Assembly: GCF_039614765.1 (NCBI RefSeq)
Contig: NZ_CP154879.1
Coordinates: 1,922,001 to 1,986,000 of the forward strand
Origin: Castellaniella sp. MT123
Lineage (GTDB): Bacteria > Pseudomonadota > Gammaproteobacteria > Burkholderiales > Burkholderiaceae_B
Length of the DNA: 64,000 nt
Direction of reading: 5' to 3'
Shown here: one piece after another, positions 48,199 to 58,260 of the stretch
How positions within the stretch are numbered: the first letter of the stretch is position 1
Layout: the number at the start of each line of letters is the position of its first letter
Notes under the pieces: generated by a model
Database searches by the model: none
What the model was told of the DNA's origin: nothing
The model's input: the letters and a program-made list of their open reading frames with translations, nothing else
Translations under genes and position numbers: made by a program

Positions 48199-50969
48199 GT
48201 CGCCCCCATCTTCTTCAGGTGCACTTCCACCTTGGCACTGAGGGCCGCCACGTCATCTTCCAACTTGGGTAGAGGCGTTTCGTAGCGTTCGGCCAGTTCG
48301 CGGATGCGCTGGGAGAGGGTTTGCGAGATGCGATCCAGCTCCTGCTGCACATCGGTTTGTAGGTGGGTCAGCCATTTGTCTTCAACCACGAGCGTTTTGA
48401 CCTCGGCTTCGCTCAGAGTGAAGTAGTGGTCATAGGCTTGACGGTCGAGTTCCGCCTCCATCGTTTTGACGGTTTTCTTCAACGCAGCTTCGCGGGCGCT
48501 GAGTTGCTGCCACTGCTTGAGCACGGCGCATTCGTCGGCGCTGTCGGCGTCATCGCCAATTTCGATGAGGCGATCTTTCACCTGCGCAGCGTTGATCTTG
48601 TCGAAGCCTGCAAAAGCACCGTCTTCGCCACTGTGCTCTTCCTCCAGTTCCGCGATCTGGCTGATAACGATTTCCAGTTCAGCTTGTTTGGCCTCCAGTT
48701 CGGCCTGCTCGGCAGCGAAGTAGCCAGCGACTATGTAGGGCTTGGGCAGCAGATCGCAGGTCCAGCCCTTGTCCTTGGTCTTACCCTTCTTGTCAGTTTC
48801 CACGACACGCCGGGGCCACGCCTCCCAGCCATCGACGGCAATCAAGTAGACGTCATCCTGCATGGCCTCGGCCCAGTAGTCCATCAGGTGCTGGTAGATG
48901 TCGTAGGGGTCGAGCAGCGGCGCGGCGTGGAAGGTGGTGAGCAGGGTTTCGGAGACCTGCACTATCAGCGCCTTGGGTTTGTCGCCGGGCCGGATGCCGG
49001 TGAGCAGCGGCATGACGGCCTGTCGCCATTTGTCGAACAGGGTTTCGACCTTGCTGCGGAACTGATGGAATTGCGGGTGAGCGAGGATGATGGAACGCAC
49101 TTCGGCCATCGGTTGGCGCAGCCGCGCATAACCGGGGCGTTCGGCCTCGAACAGCGCCTGGCGCAGGGCGGGCATCTCCTGCCAGTCGGCGGCGAAAGCG
49201 TCGATGTCGTGCTCGGGGATGCCACCGTTGAGGTGCGCGTCGATGTCATGCAGGTCTTCCGGCTCGCTGCTGTCGATGTAGCGCGGCAGGTTAAGGTTGT
49301 AGTCGTTCTTCTCGCTGGCGATTTCGTCCAGCGGCACCATGCGGGCATAGCGCGGCTCGTCCGCGCAGCGGCGAAAGGCATCGACGATGCGGTGGATGTC
49401 CTGCTCGCGCAGGCGGTTCTTGGGGCCGTCCTTGATGAAGCCTTTACTGGCGTCGATCATGAAGATGCCCTTGCGGGCGCTGGCGTTCTCCTTGTCCAGC
49501 AACAGAATGCAGGCGGGGATGCCAGTGCCATAGAACAAGTTGGCAGGCAGGCCGATGATGCCCTTGAGCATGCCGGAGCGCACCAGTTGCCTGCGGATAT
49601 GGGCCTCCGCATTACCACGGAACAGCACACCGTGCGGCAGGATGATGGCGCCCTTCCCAGTGGTGGCCTTCATGCTGCGGATGATGTGCAGCAGGTAGGC
49701 GTAATCGCCCTGCTTGGCGGGCGGCTCGCCCCAGCCGAAACGCTGGTAGGGGTCATTGGCCGGGTTGAGACCGGTGGACCATTTCTTGTCGGAAAACGGT
49801 GGATTGGCAACTACATAGTCGTAGGCGCGCAGTTGTTCACCATTCTTGAACTTGGGGTTCACCAGCGTGTCGCCGCTGAGGATGGTAGCACTGGGGAAGT
49901 CGTGCAGGATCATGTTCATCCGCGCCAGCCCGGCGGTGGTCACGTCCTTTTCCTGCCCTTCCAGGGTGATTTGCCGGCCTGCCTCTGCGGCCAATTTCAG
50001 CAGCAGCGAGCCGGAACCGCATGTCGGGTCATACGCAGTGGTGGAAGCCTTGGTGTTGGCGTGCGAGATCCCAATCACCTGGGCAATGATGCGGCTGACT
50101 TCGGCCGGGGTATAGAACTGGCCCTTGCTCTTGCCGGAGTCCTGCGCGAAATGGCGCATCAGGTATTCATAGGCATCGCCAAGCAGGTCGTCGTTGTCGG
50201 CACGGTTGTTGGCGAAGTTCAGCTCGGGCTTTTCGAAGATGGCGATCAGGTTGCCCAGGCGCTCGACCATGGCCGCGCCTTCGCCGAGCTTGTTGGGATC
50301 GTTGAAGTCCGGAAAGTCGCTGCGCGCCAGTTTGGTGTTGTGATCGATCAGTTTCTGGATGACTTGGATGTTGATTTTGTCGCCAATGTCGTCCTTACCC
50401 TTGAGCGCCACCATGTCCTTGAATGACGCGCCGGGCGGGATGACCACCGGAGGGGCGAAGTCGTCGCTGTTGCCGTACTTATCGCTGATGTACTTGATGA
50501 ACAGCATGAACAGGACATAGTCCTTGTACTGGCTGGCGTCCATGCCACCACGCAGTTCGTCGCACGATGCCCAGATGGAACTATAGAGGTCGGATTTCTT
50601 GACCACGCCGTTGCGTGGGACAAGTGTCTTGGCGGCTGGAACAGTGGTTGCGTTGTCCCGCGATGACGAATCTGCTTTTGCCTTTGTTTTCAGGTATGAC
50701 GGGGAGATTTCTCGCACTTCCAACGAGGCCGCCGATTCTTTATTGACAGCATAGTCCGTTGTGGATAGGGCGACCGAGCCGCCACGCCCTCGGCCGGGGA
50801 CGATACGCCCCTCCTCGATCAACTGCTGCTTGATATCGTCATAGGTGGATTCTTGCCATCCCAACGCCTCTCGCAGACGTTGGTTCCCAGCGGAGCCCCC
50901 CAAGGTTTCGAGTGTGCTGATAAAGCGGTCAATCTTCTGTTCGGTACTTGTCACTTCAATATCCATCAT
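48189..50969 (-). CDS. hsdM: type I restriction-modification methyltransferase subunit HsdM
   Basis: A 926-residue N6-adenine methyltransferase. Motif I DPTCGSG is near residue 313 and the catalytic NPPF near 388. Before the HsdM_N region (from about 115, SDLYSSIWASCDELRG) lies a 100-residue extension resembling a winged helix (STEQKIDRFISTLETLGG ... GRGRGGSVALS). The C-terminal quarter is rich in charged coiled coil (AELEAKQAELEIV). The ATG at 50969 overlaps the Fic gene by 14 bases; a TTG at 51032 would add 21 residues. Larger than common HsdM (about 500-550). Confidence 0.92.
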   Translation of the reverse strand: MMDIEVTSTEQKIDRFISTLETLGGSAGNQRLREALGWQESTYDDIKQQLIEEGRIVPGRGRGGSVALSTTDYAVNKESAASLEVREISPSYLKTKAKADSSSRDNATTVPAAKTLVPRNGVVKKSDLYSSIWASCDELRGGMDASQYKDYVLFMLFIKYISDKYGNSDDFAPPVVIPPGASFKDMVALKGKDDIGDKINIQVIQKLIDHNTKLARSDFPDFNDPNKLGEGAAMVERLGNLIAIFEKPELNFANNRADNDDLLGDAYEYLMRHFAQDSGKSKGQFYTPAEVSRIIAQVIGISHANTKASTTAYDPTCGSGSLLLKLAAEAGRQITLEGQEKDVTTAGLARMNMILHDFPSATILSGDTLVNPKFKNGEQLRAYDYVVANPPFSDKKWSTGLNPANDPYQRFGWGEPPAKQGDYAYLLHIIRSMKATTGKGAIILPHGVLFRGNAEAHIRRQLVRSGMLKGIIGLPANLFYGTGIPACILLLDKENASARKGIFMIDASKGFIKDGPKNRLREQDIHRIVDAFRRCADEPRYARMVPLDEIASEKNDYNLNLPRYIDSSEPEDLHDIDAHLNGGIPEHDIDAFAADWQEMPALRQALFEAERPGYARLRQPMAEVRSIILAHPQFHQFRSKVETLFDKWRQAVMPLLTGIRPGDKPKALIVQVSETLLTTFHAAPLLDPYDIYQHLMDYWAEAMQDDVYLIAVDGWEAWPRRVVETDKKGKTKDKGWTCDLLPKPYIVAGYFAAEQAELEAKQAELEIVISQIAELEEEHSGEDGAFAGFDKINAAQVKDRLIEIGDDADSADECAVLKQWQQLSAREAALKKTVKTMEAELDRQAYDHYFTLSEAEVKTLVVEDKWLTHLQTDVQQELDRISQTLSQRIRELAERYETPLPKLEDDVAALSAKVEVHLKKMGATWK

Positions 50970-52071
50970 TGTTGCCGGTCCGTTTTTTGGATACCTGCTC
51001 TTTGTTAGCTGCAGCGCCCGGTATATCGACAAGTCGGATCCATTTCGCCCCTCGCCCCTTGCCTGTTGATTCGATCAACCCCTCTGATTTCATCGCTCGC
51101 AGTACTAGTCGAACCATGTCCCGGCTCACGCCCGGGCAGGCTTCTTCAATCTCGGAAATCGAGAACGGCAGGGTGCGACCCACAACTTCCGTCCGCACTC
51201 GGTCGCCTTTACTTCCACGGCCACGCTCGAGGGTGCCGACACGCTCCTCGAACTCACGGTAGGCCCGTAGCAAGGCACCCCAGAAGTAGTCGAGCCAGGG
51301 CTTTACGTCGTGCCGCCCCTGATGCCAGCCCTGCGAGCTGGCTTCCAGCGTCTCGTAATAGCCTTCCTTAGTATCTTCGAAGATGCGTTCCAGGCTGACG
51401 TAGCGACCCACTGCATAGTCGAAGTGGTAGAGCAGCAGCAAGGTCAACAAGCGGGACATGCGACCGTTACCGTCCGGGAAGGGGTGGATGCACAAGAAGT
51501 CGAGCATCGCCAGCGGCACCAGTACCAGGGGGTCGGCCAGGTGCTGATCCAGTGCGGTCGCGTAGTACCGGGTCAGATCGGCCATTGCCATCGGCGTCAG
51601 GTGCGCAGCAACTGGTTGGAAGCGCAGACGCGAAGTGCCGTCTGGGTGACGCTCGATGATGTCGTTGTTGGTAGCCTTCCAGCGCCCGCCCGCCTGCGGC
51701 ATGTAGCGGTACAGCAGGGTGTGCAATTGCAACACCGCGCCTTCGCTGAAGGGCATGTGCGCTGCGGACTCGTGGATCAGCGCCAGAGCATCACGGTAGC
51801 CGGCGATCTCCTGCTCTGATCGGCTCTTTGGCGTTGCGTTGCGGATGACCAGAGATTTGAGCCGCGAGGGTGCGACGACAACACCTTCCAGCCGGTTGGA
51901 CGATTCGGTGGACTCCACCACCGCGATCTGGCGTAGCCCCTTGAGAGCTTCGGGAGACTGCGCAGCGTAGAGTTGCTGCTTACCCTGGTACTCGCCCAGT
52001 GTGCGCAACGTGGCGGCTTGGGTGCCATCGAAGCGAAGCGCAGCAAGGTACTCGGGTGTGAGCGAGTGCAT
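50956..52071 (-). CDS. Fic-domain protein, class II
   Basis: A 371-residue Fic protein. The active-site motif HPFPDGNGRMSR starts at H196, so AMPylation-type activity is expected. The N-terminal inhibitory helix has S58-N-R-L-E62-G, matching the (S/T)xxxE(G/N) motif whose Glu blocks ATP; no separate antitoxin is needed. The C-terminus (about 300-360) looks like a winged helix with ISEIEEACPGVSRDMVRLVLRAM. It is the promoter-proximal gene of the restriction operon and overlaps hsdM. Modification target unknown. Confidence 0.9.
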   Translation of the reverse strand: MHSLTPEYLAALRFDGTQAATLRTLGEYQGKQQLYAAQSPEALKGLRQIAVVESTESSNRLEGVVVAPSRLKSLVIRNATPKSRSEQEIAGYRDALALIHESAAHMPFSEGAVLQLHTLLYRYMPQAGGRWKATNNDIIERHPDGTSRLRFQPVAAHLTPMAMADLTRYYATALDQHLADPLVLVPLAMLDFLCIHPFPDGNGRMSRLLTLLLLYHFDYAVGRYVSLERIFEDTKEGYYETLEASSQGWHQGRHDVKPWLDYFWGALLRAYREFEERVGTLERGRGSKGDRVRTEVVGRTLPFSISEIEEACPGVSRDMVRLVLRAMKSEGLIESTGKGRGAKWIRLVDIPGAAANKEQVSKKRTGNNDGY

Positions 52072-52095
52072 GAAAATGTAAACTCAGGGGCCTGA

Positions 52096-52146
52096 ATGGG
52101 GCAATCATAACTATTAAATAGGGTACTGTCTCGTTAACTGCCCCAT
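52096..52146 (-). promoter_or_regulatory. promoter region of the fic–hsd operon with ATGGGGCA/TGCCCCAT dyad
   Basis: Arms ATGGGGCA (52096-52103) and TGCCCCAT (52139-52146) flank an AT-rich core; a third partial copy TACCCCAT is at 52161-52168. On the minus strand the core holds TATGAT with GAGACA 17 bases upstream, a plausible sigma-70 promoter. The repeats would make a suitable operator for a regulator such as the winged-helix parts of Fic or HsdM; that is inference. Confidence 0.5.
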
Positions 52147-52217
52147 TACCGCCGATTGATTACCCCATTTCCCGCACCTAGAGCAGGCAGAGTTTGCCGC
52201 CGACGCGTTTGCGCAGA

Positions 52218-53309
52218 CTAGACGTTGAACAAGAAATTCATCACGTCGCCGTCCTTCACCACGTAGTCCTTGCCTTCGGCCCGCATCTTGCCGGCTTCCT
52301 TGGCGCCTTGCTCGCCCTTGCAGGCGATGAAGTCGTCAAAGCCGATCGTCTGGGCACGGATAAAACCGCGTTCGAAGTCGGTGTGGATGACGCCCGCCGC
52401 CTGCGGGGCGGTGGCGCCGACGTGGATAGTCCAGGCGCGGACTTCCTTGACCCCGGCGGTGAAATAGGTCTGCAGGCCCAGCAGCTGGTAGCCGGCGCGA
52501 ATCACGCGATCCAGGCCAGGTTCAGTCATACCCATGTCTTCCAGGAAGACGGCCTTGTCGGCGTCGTCGAGTTCGGCGATCTCGGCCTCGATGGCAGCGC
52601 AGACGGCCACGACCGGGGCGTTTTCGGCAGCGGCGTAGTCCTGCACGGCCTTCAGGTGGGGATTGTTTTCAAAACCATCGTCGCGCACGTTGGCAACATA
52701 CATGGCGCGCTTGGCGGTGATGAAACAGTAACCCCGGATCAGGGCCTGTTCTTCTTCGTCCAGGCCCAGGCTGCGCACGGCTTTGCCGGCATCCAGGGCC
52801 GCGACCACGCGTTCCAGCAGAGCCACCAGACGGATGGCTTCCTTGTCGCCGGAATTGGCCAGCTTGCGATTTTTCTGCAGGATTTTGTCGGCGGTGGCCA
52901 GGTCGGCCAGGGCCAGTTCGGTGTTGATGACTTCGATGTCGGACACCGGGTTCACGCGACCGGCGACGTGCACGACGTTGTCGTCCTCGAAGCAGCGAAC
53001 GACGTGCACGATGGCGTCAGTTTCGCGGATGTTGGCCAGGAACTGGTTGCCCAGGCCCTCGCCCTTCGAGGCGCCGGCCACTAGGCCCGCGATGTCCACG
53101 AATTCGACCACGGCGGGCACAACGCGTTCCGGGTTGACGACGGCCGCCAGCTGCGCCAGTCGGCGATCCGGGACTTCCACCACGCCAACGTTGGGTTCGA
53201 TCGTGCAGAAGGGATAGTTTTCCGCGGCGATGCCGGCCTTGGTCAGGGCGTTGAACAGAGTGGATTTGCCGACGTTGGGCAGGCCAACGATGCCGCATTG
53301 CAGTGCCAT
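52218..53309 (-). CDS. ychF: redox-regulated ATPase YchF
   Basis: A 363-residue Obg-related P-loop protein, exactly the E. coli length. G1 is GLPNVGKST at 8-16; [18 protein letters not shown] is G3; the C-terminal TGS-like domain ends with [13 protein letters not shown]. YchF binds ATP instead of GTP and associates with ribosomes. The ATG at 53309 begins MALQCGIVG. Divergent from the amidase gene. Confidence 0.95.
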   Translation of the reverse strand: MALQCGIVGLPNVGKSTLFNALTKAGIAAENYPFCTIEPNVGVVEVPDRRLAQLAAVVNPERVVPAVVEFVDIAGLVAGASKGEGLGNQFLANIRETDAIVHVVRCFEDDNVVHVAGRVNPVSDIEVINTELALADLATADKILQKNRKLANSGDKEAIRLVALLERVVAALDAGKAVRSLGLDEEEQALIRGYCFITAKRAMYVANVRDDGFENNPHLKAVQDYAAAENAPVVAVCAAIEAEIAELDDADKAVFLEDMGMTEPGLDRVIRAGYQLLGLQTYFTAGVKEVRAWTIHVGATAPQAAGVIHTDFERGFIRAQTIGFDDFIACKGEQGAKEAGKMRAEGKDYVVKDGDVMNFLFNV

Positions 53310-53450
53310 GAATTCGATTATCCTTGTGAGTCGAGGGGCTGGACCTTGGCCCGGTCTGGCCGAAACTTGGATTGTACTGCCCGAAAGGCCAGGCGCTGTT
53401 ATCCCATGCCCGCCTGGCTTTCCGGTCCCACACCCCATCCCGAATACACC

Positions 53451-54800
53451 ATGCTTCCCACCATCACCGAACTGCACACCGCCCTGGAAAACGGCGAGAC
53501 AACATCCGTCGCACTGACGAAGGCCGCACTGGCCCGCATCGCCGACCCGAGCGGCGAAGGTTCAAGAACGTTCACCGCGGTCTGGAAGGATCAGGCCCTG
53601 GCGGCTGCCCATGCATCGGACACTCTGCGTGCCGCCGGCCTCGCGCGGTCCCCGATCGACGGGCTGCCCATCTCGATCAAGGACCTGTTCGACGTGGCCG
53701 GACAGGCCACGCGCGCGGGTTCCATGGTGCGCCAGGATGTGCCGCCGGCAACACGCCATGCCGACCCGGTGCAACGCCTGGCCCAGGCCGGTGCCGTACT
53801 GATCGGGCACACGAACATGACGGAATTCGCGTTCTCGGGGCTGGGCATCAATCCGCACTATGGCACCCCCAGCAGCCCCTGGGACCGCGCCGCCCGCCGG
53901 ATTCCCGGCGGATCCTCCTCGGGGGCCGGCGTCTCGGTCGCCGACGGCATGGCGGTGGCGGCTCTGGGCACGGATACCGGCGGCTCGGTGCGCATCCCAT
54001 CGGCATTCTGCGGCTTGACCGGTTTCAAGCCGACAGCATCACGGGTCCGGTCGGCGGGCACTTTCCCGCTGGCGACGAGCCTGGATTCCATAGGGCCGCT
54101 GTCGGCTTCGGTGACCTGCTGTGCGATTCTGGACAGCATCCTTGCGAGCGACGAACCGCGCACGCCGAACGCGCCCCCGCCATCCCGACTCCGGCTGGCC
54201 ATCACCCCGACTCTGGTCCTGGACGGCGCCGATGATACCGTGCGCGCGGCATTCGCCGCCGCCATCGAGCAACTGCGCGCCGCTGGCGCCACCGTTGACA
54301 CGCTGGACATCCCGGAATTCGACGCGCTGGCGCGCATCAACCAAAAGGGAGGCCTGGTCTGCGCCGAAGCCTACGCGGTCCATCGCAACACGCTGGCCCT
54401 GCAAGAATCCCGGTATGACCCCAGAGTCTCATCGCGCATCCTGCGTGGCCGGAACATCGACGCCGCCGACTATATCGAACTGCACGCCCAACGCCGCCAA
54501 TGGATCGCCTCGGTCGAAGCCCGGCTGCGAAACCATGACGCGCTGCTGATGCCGACCGTACCCGTGATCGCGCCGACGATTGCATCCCTGCAAGCCTCGG
54601 ACGAGGCCTATTTCGCCGCGAACGGGCTGATCCTGCGCAACCCCACGCTGATCAATTTCCTGGATGGTTGCGCCCTGAGCCTGCCATGCCACGCGCCCGG
54701 CACAGCACCCGTCGGCCTGATGGTCGCCGGACCGGCGAATTCCGACGCGCGGATCCTGGATGTGGGCCTGGCGATCGAACAGGTGCTGCGCGCACGCTAA
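53451..54800 (+). CDS. amidase-signature hydrolase
   Basis: A 449-residue amidase-signature enzyme with the triad: K77 in ISIKDLFD, cis-Ser in GGSSSG (about 155-157) and nucleophile S179 in DTGGSVRIP. These hydrolyse amide bonds; the absence of gatC/gatB neighbours and its short C-terminal domain argue against GatA. The end [18 protein letters not shown] is common among bacterial amidases of unknown substrate. The ATG at 53451 (MLPTITEL) was chosen to match the family N-terminus. Confidence 0.87.
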   Translation: MLPTITELHTALENGETTSVALTKAALARIADPSGEGSRTFTAVWKDQALAAAHASDTLRAAGLARSPIDGLPISIKDLFDVAGQATRAGSMVRQDVPPATRHADPVQRLAQAGAVLIGHTNMTEFAFSGLGINPHYGTPSSPWDRAARRIPGGSSSGAGVSVADGMAVAALGTDTGGSVRIPSAFCGLTGFKPTASRVRSAGTFPLATSLDSIGPLSASVTCCAILDSILASDEPRTPNAPPPSRLRLAITPTLVLDGADDTVRAAFAAAIEQLRAAGATVDTLDIPEFDALARINQKGGLVCAEAYAVHRNTLALQESRYDPRVSSRILRGRNIDAADYIELHAQRRQWIASVEARLRNHDALLMPTVPVIAPTIASLQASDEAYFAANGLILRNPTLINFLDGCALSLPCHAPGTAPVGLMVAGPANSDARILDVGLAIEQVLRAR

Positions 54801-54857
54801 GGCCATCTTATAAAACCGGCGGCGGCGCCATCCCGGCGCCTGCACGGCCAGCGGGAT

Positions 54858-55652
54858 TCAGTAAGCCGCCAGATCCGGGGCGAAATGCAGGACCAGGCCG
54901 ATCAGCAGCAGCGGCCCGCCATTGAAGATCGCATGCAGCCCCATGGACGCACCGATCCCGCGCCTGACCCGCATCCAGCCCAGCACCAGGCCGGTGACCC
55001 ATTGCGGCAACACCAGCAGCGGCAACAGCACCAGGTTCAGGGATGCCACGCGAAAGTTATACAGATGGACGGCCGCAAAAGCCAACGCGGCCGCATGAAA
55101 CAGCCAGGGATACGCCCGGTGCATCCGCTTGCGCCAACGCCACGAGGCATTCCAGCCCCAGTGCCAGCGGTACCCGGCGGGATACCACAGTGGTGCCAGC
55201 GCCAGCAATAGCGCCACGGCGGCCATCATGATGGAAGTCGGCCCCGCCCCCTGCGCCAGGATCGCCGCCATGAGCGGCACGAACCACCACAGCATGGCCG
55301 GCCGGCGCAAGGCATAGCGGAAGGTCAGTTCCTCGACGATGGGCGCCCAGACAAGCGCGGCCAGCCAAGGCAGGTGATGGATGTCCAGCCGGTGCTGTGC
55401 ACCGGTCGCCTGGGCCGCCGACAAGGCCAGCGGCGCAAAGACAAAAATGTTCACCATCCACAGCAGGACGGCCCAATGCGCCAGTCGCCACCACGGGGCG
55501 TTGAGGCGAAAATCCGCGCGCAGGCCCTGCCCGGTCCGATGGGCCGCCAGGCGCGGACCTGGCCTGGGGCGCACGATGAACCGCAGGAAATCGACAATTT
55601 CCTGACCCATGGTGGGCAGATCCGCGGGACGCCATAATCCGAGCATGCTCAT
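54858..55652 (-). CDS. CPBP-family intramembrane glutamic protease
   Basis: A 264-residue membrane protein with about seven hydrophobic helices. The CPBP/Rce1 motif EELTFRYALR provides the paired glutamates, and a later HAIFNGG supplies another conserved His. Bacterial members are linked to prenyl-protein-like processing or bacteriocin immunity, but most are uncharacterised. The start at 55652 (MSMLGLW) was chosen over unlikely longer frames. It stands downstream of pth on the same strand, about 150 bases away. Confidence 0.78.
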   Translation of the reverse strand: MSMLGLWRPADLPTMGQEIVDFLRFIVRPRPGPRLAAHRTGQGLRADFRLNAPWWRLAHWAVLLWMVNIFVFAPLALSAAQATGAQHRLDIHHLPWLAALVWAPIVEELTFRYALRRPAMLWWFVPLMAAILAQGAGPTSIMMAAVALLLALAPLWYPAGYRWHWGWNASWRWRKRMHRAYPWLFHAAALAFAAVHLYNFRVASLNLVLLPLLVLPQWVTGLVLGWMRVRRGIGASMGLHAIFNGGPLLLIGLVLHFAPDLAAY

Positions 55653-55799
55653 CCGACCTTCTGAATATCGACCCAAGGATCCGGTCGGGCGCGCCCGCGC
55701 ACGCGAATCGCGGACACCGGACCGGACACAGGCATCATGCCAGCCTCGGCGGCCCACCTGCCACGCGCATTTTCCCGGATTTCCTGGATGCCATCAGGG

Positions 55800-56390
55800 C
55801 TAATTCCCCTGGTGCAGCCGTTCTGTGGCGCGATCGAACCCGCCATCCAGCAACTGCGGCAACACGATCCGGCTGCGGTTGATGACGTCTTCGATGCCCG
55901 GCATGTCTTCGTTGCGGGGCGAATGCAGCACGAAATTGACGACGGCCTGGGCCAACCCCAGGCTGCGCGGATGGCCGATACCGATGCGCAGGCGCCAGAA
56001 CCCCTGGGTGCCCAGGACGGCCTGGATGTCGCGCAAGCCATTGTGACCGGCATGGCCACCTCCGAATTTCAGCTTCACCGCACCCGGCAGCAGATCCAGT
56101 TCGTCATGCACGACCAGGATTTCCTCGGGTTGCAGTTTATAGAAGCGGGCCAGCGCCCCGACCGCCTGCCCCGACTTGTTCATGAATGTGGTGGGTTTGG
56201 CCAGCACGACCGCCTGCCCCGCATGGCGCGCCCGCGCGACCCAGGCAAAGAACGGCTTTTCCAGGGTGAAGCTGGCATGCAGATCGTCGGCAAAATGATC
56301 GACCACCCAGAAGCCGGCATTATGGCGGGTGGTTTCGTATTCGGGGCCGGGATTGCCCAGGCCCACGATGAGGCGAATGGGCGCAGTCAT
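55800..56390 (-). CDS. pth: peptidyl-tRNA hydrolase
   Basis: A 196-residue Pth that recycles tRNA from drop-off peptidyl-tRNA. Hallmarks are [18 protein letters not shown] with the catalytic H23, [10 protein letters not shown], and [11 protein letters not shown] with the helper Asp near 99; [13 protein letters not shown] is the substrate loop. It follows rplY, the common pairing, with a strong hairpin between them. Confidence 0.96.
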   Translation of the reverse strand: MTAPIRLIVGLGNPGPEYETTRHNAGFWVVDHFADDLHASFTLEKPFFAWVARARHAGQAVVLAKPTTFMNKSGQAVGALARFYKLQPEEILVVHDELDLLPGAVKLKFGGGHAGHNGLRDIQAVLGTQGFWRLRIGIGHPRSLGLAQAVVNFVLHSPRNEDMPGIEDVINRSRIVLPQLLDGGFDRATERLHQGN

Positions 56391-56420
56391 CGGAAGAAAG
56401 TCGAAAAGGTTTCATCATAC

Positions 56421-56462
56421 GACAGAACCCCCGCCGGTCCGGGACCAGGCGGGGGTTCTGTC
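56421..56462. terminator. 15-base-pair perfect hairpin between rplY and pth
   Basis: Arms GACAGAACCCCCGCC and GGCGGGGGTTCTGTC are perfectly complementary around a 12-base loop. It starts 39 bases after the rplY stop and ends 30 bases before pth (both minus strand). No T-run follows, so it may terminate weakly, lower pth expression or stabilise the rplY transcript. Confidence 0.55.
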
Positions 56463-56501
56463 GTCCGGGCCGCATGGCGGCCGGACAGCCCAGGCAGCGG
56501 A

Positions 56502-57122
56502 TTATTCCGCAGCCGGAGCTTCGGGGGTGGCCGGGGCTGCTTCGTCAGCCGTCGCGCCCTTGGGCGCGCTGGCCTGACCCAGCAGCGGGTTGACGTCGTC
56601 GCCGTGCGGCACGTATTTCACGCCCATCGGCAGCGTGATGTCGGACAGGTGCAGACGGGCATTGCCCACCAGGCCACCCAGATCGACTTCGACGAACTGC
56701 GGCAGGTTGGCCGGCAGGCAGGTGATGTCGAGTTCGGAGGGGCCGTGGGTGATGACCTGGCCAGCCAGCTTGACAGCCGGGCTCTGGTCGGCGTTCAGGT
56801 AGTGCACCGGGATCTTGGTGGTGACAGCCTGCGAGGCGTCCACGCGCTGGAAGTCCACGTGCAGCACCAACGCCTTGTAGGGGTGCCATTGCACGGCACG
56901 CACCAGGACGGGTTCAGCCTTGTTGCCGTCCAGGACCATGTCCAGGATGGAGGCGTGGAATTCTTCCTTGTTCAGGGCGTGGTAGATCTCGTTGTGGTCG
57001 AGCTCGATGTTGGCTGGGGCGGACTGGCCACCGTAAACGATGGCGGGCACCCGACCGGCGCGGCGCAGGCGGCGGCTCGCACTCGAACCCTGAACGCTAC
57101 GCGAAGTGGCGGTGAATTTCAT
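56502..57122 (-). CDS. rplY: 50S ribosomal protein L25, CTC family
   Basis: A 206-residue L25/TL5/CTC-type protein that binds 5S rRNA. The N-terminal domain (1-95) has RRAGRVPAIVYGG and VQWHPYKALVLHVDFQRV; the C-terminal beta domain follows, ending in an Ala/Pro/Glu-rich tail. Starts MKFTATSRS at 57122. It lies between prs and pth, the classic order. Confidence 0.95.
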   Translation of the reverse strand: MKFTATSRSVQGSSASRRLRRAGRVPAIVYGGQSAPANIELDHNEIYHALNKEEFHASILDMVLDGNKAEPVLVRAVQWHPYKALVLHVDFQRVDASQAVTTKIPVHYLNADQSPAVKLAGQVITHGPSELDITCLPANLPQFVEVDLGGLVGNARLHLSDITLPMGVKYVPHGDDVNPLLGQASAPKGATADEAAPATPEAPAAE

Positions 57123-57138
57123 GGAAAGCTCCAAAATG

Positions 57139-57210
57139 CGGGGCCTCGAAGGCCCCGATCAACACAGGCAGCCGAAGCTGCGACATACCCCCCGCCGCGA
57201 CCAGCGGGGG
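57139..57210 (-). terminator. two GC hairpins between prs and rplY
   Basis: CGGGGCC-TCGAA-GGCCCCG lies at 57139-57157 and CCCCCGC-N8-GCGGGGG at 57189-57210, together filling most of the 97-base gap. Neither is followed by a T-run. They may separate prs and rplY expression levels by attenuation or RNA processing. Confidence 0.45.
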
Positions 57211-57219
57211 ATCAAAAAA

Positions 57220-58170
57220 TCAATCGGCGAACAGCGAACTGACCGACTCGGCCGTCGCGATGCGCAAGATGGTTTCGCCCAGCAGCGAGGCACAGGACAA
57301 CTGGCGAATCTTGCCGCACTGGCGGGCGCCTTCCGCCAGCGGGATCGTGTCGGTGACGACGACCTCGTCCAGTGCGGATTCCTGGATGCGCCTGACGGCT
57401 TCGCCGGACAGCACCGGGTGCGTGCAATACGCGTAGACGGAGCCCGCGCCACGGTCCTTCAGGGCCTGGGCAGCCTTGCACAGGGTGCCGGCGGTATCGA
57501 CCATGTCGTCCATGATCAGGCAGGTGCGGCCGTTCACGTCGCCAATGATGTTCATGACTTCGGACACGTTGGCGCGCGGCCGGCGCTTGTCGATGATGGC
57601 CAGATCGGATTCGAGCTGTTTAGCCAGCGCGCGGGCGCGGACCACACCGCCGATGTCCGGCGACACGACCACCAGATTCTGGAAATTACGGCTCCAGATG
57701 TCGCCCAGCAGGATCGGCCCGGCGTAGATGTTGTCCACCGGAATGTCGAAGAAACCCTGGATCTGGTCGGCGTGCAGGTCCATCATCATGACGCGGTCGA
57801 CGCCCACGGACTGCAGCATGTTGGCCACGACCTTGGCCGAGATCGACACGCGGGCCGAACGCGGCCGGCGATCCTGGCGGGCATAGCCGAAATACGGAAT
57901 GGCGGCGGTGATGTTGCGGGCCGAGGCGCGGCGCAACGCATCGACCATCACCATGATTTCCATGAGATTGTCGTTGGTGGGCGCACAGGTGGGCTGCAAC
58001 ACGAAAACGTCTTTGCCGCGGACGTTTTCATTGATTTCCACCATGACTTCGCCGTCGGAGAAACGCCCGACGGTCATTTTCCCCAGCGACATGTCCAGAT
58101 GATTCACCACATCGACCGCCAACCGAGGGTTGGCCGTGCCGGTAAAAATCATGAATCTGTCTTGTGCCAT
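57220..58170 (-). CDS. prs: ribose-phosphate pyrophosphokinase
   Basis: A 316-residue PRPP synthetase, the standard length. It shows [18 protein letters not shown], the Mg/ATP motif [13 protein letters not shown] and the PRPP loop [15 protein letters not shown]. It makes PRPP for nucleotide, His and Trp synthesis. The ATG at 58170 (MAQDRFMIF) follows tRNA-Gln by 90 bases. Confidence 0.97.
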   Translation of the reverse strand: MAQDRFMIFTGTANPRLAVDVVNHLDMSLGKMTVGRFSDGEVMVEINENVRGKDVFVLQPTCAPTNDNLMEIMVMVDALRRASARNITAAIPYFGYARQDRRPRSARVSISAKVVANMLQSVGVDRVMMMDLHADQIQGFFDIPVDNIYAGPILLGDIWSRNFQNLVVVSPDIGGVVRARALAKQLESDLAIIDKRRPRANVSEVMNIIGDVNGRTCLIMDDMVDTAGTLCKAAQALKDRGAGSVYAYCTHPVLSGEAVRRIQESALDEVVVTDTIPLAEGARQCGKIRQLSCASLLGETILRIATAESVSSLFAD

Positions 58171-58260
58171 GGTGTCGAACCAATGTGTCAAATGACAAGG
58201 CTGTTGACCAGCGCCCCGACGGGGCCGACTCAACAGCCTGAATAGATGTCTGCACTAGGT

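Noticed and set aside
48363-50426. Open frame of 687 codons on the plus strand
   Set aside because: Antisense to hsdM, which has clear methyltransferase motifs on the other strand; no motif or ribosome site was seen.
38681-52071. Prophage or integrative element
   Set aside because: No integrase, recombinase, transposase, phage structural gene or tRNA-linked direct repeats were seen at either edge, although composition suggests acquisition.
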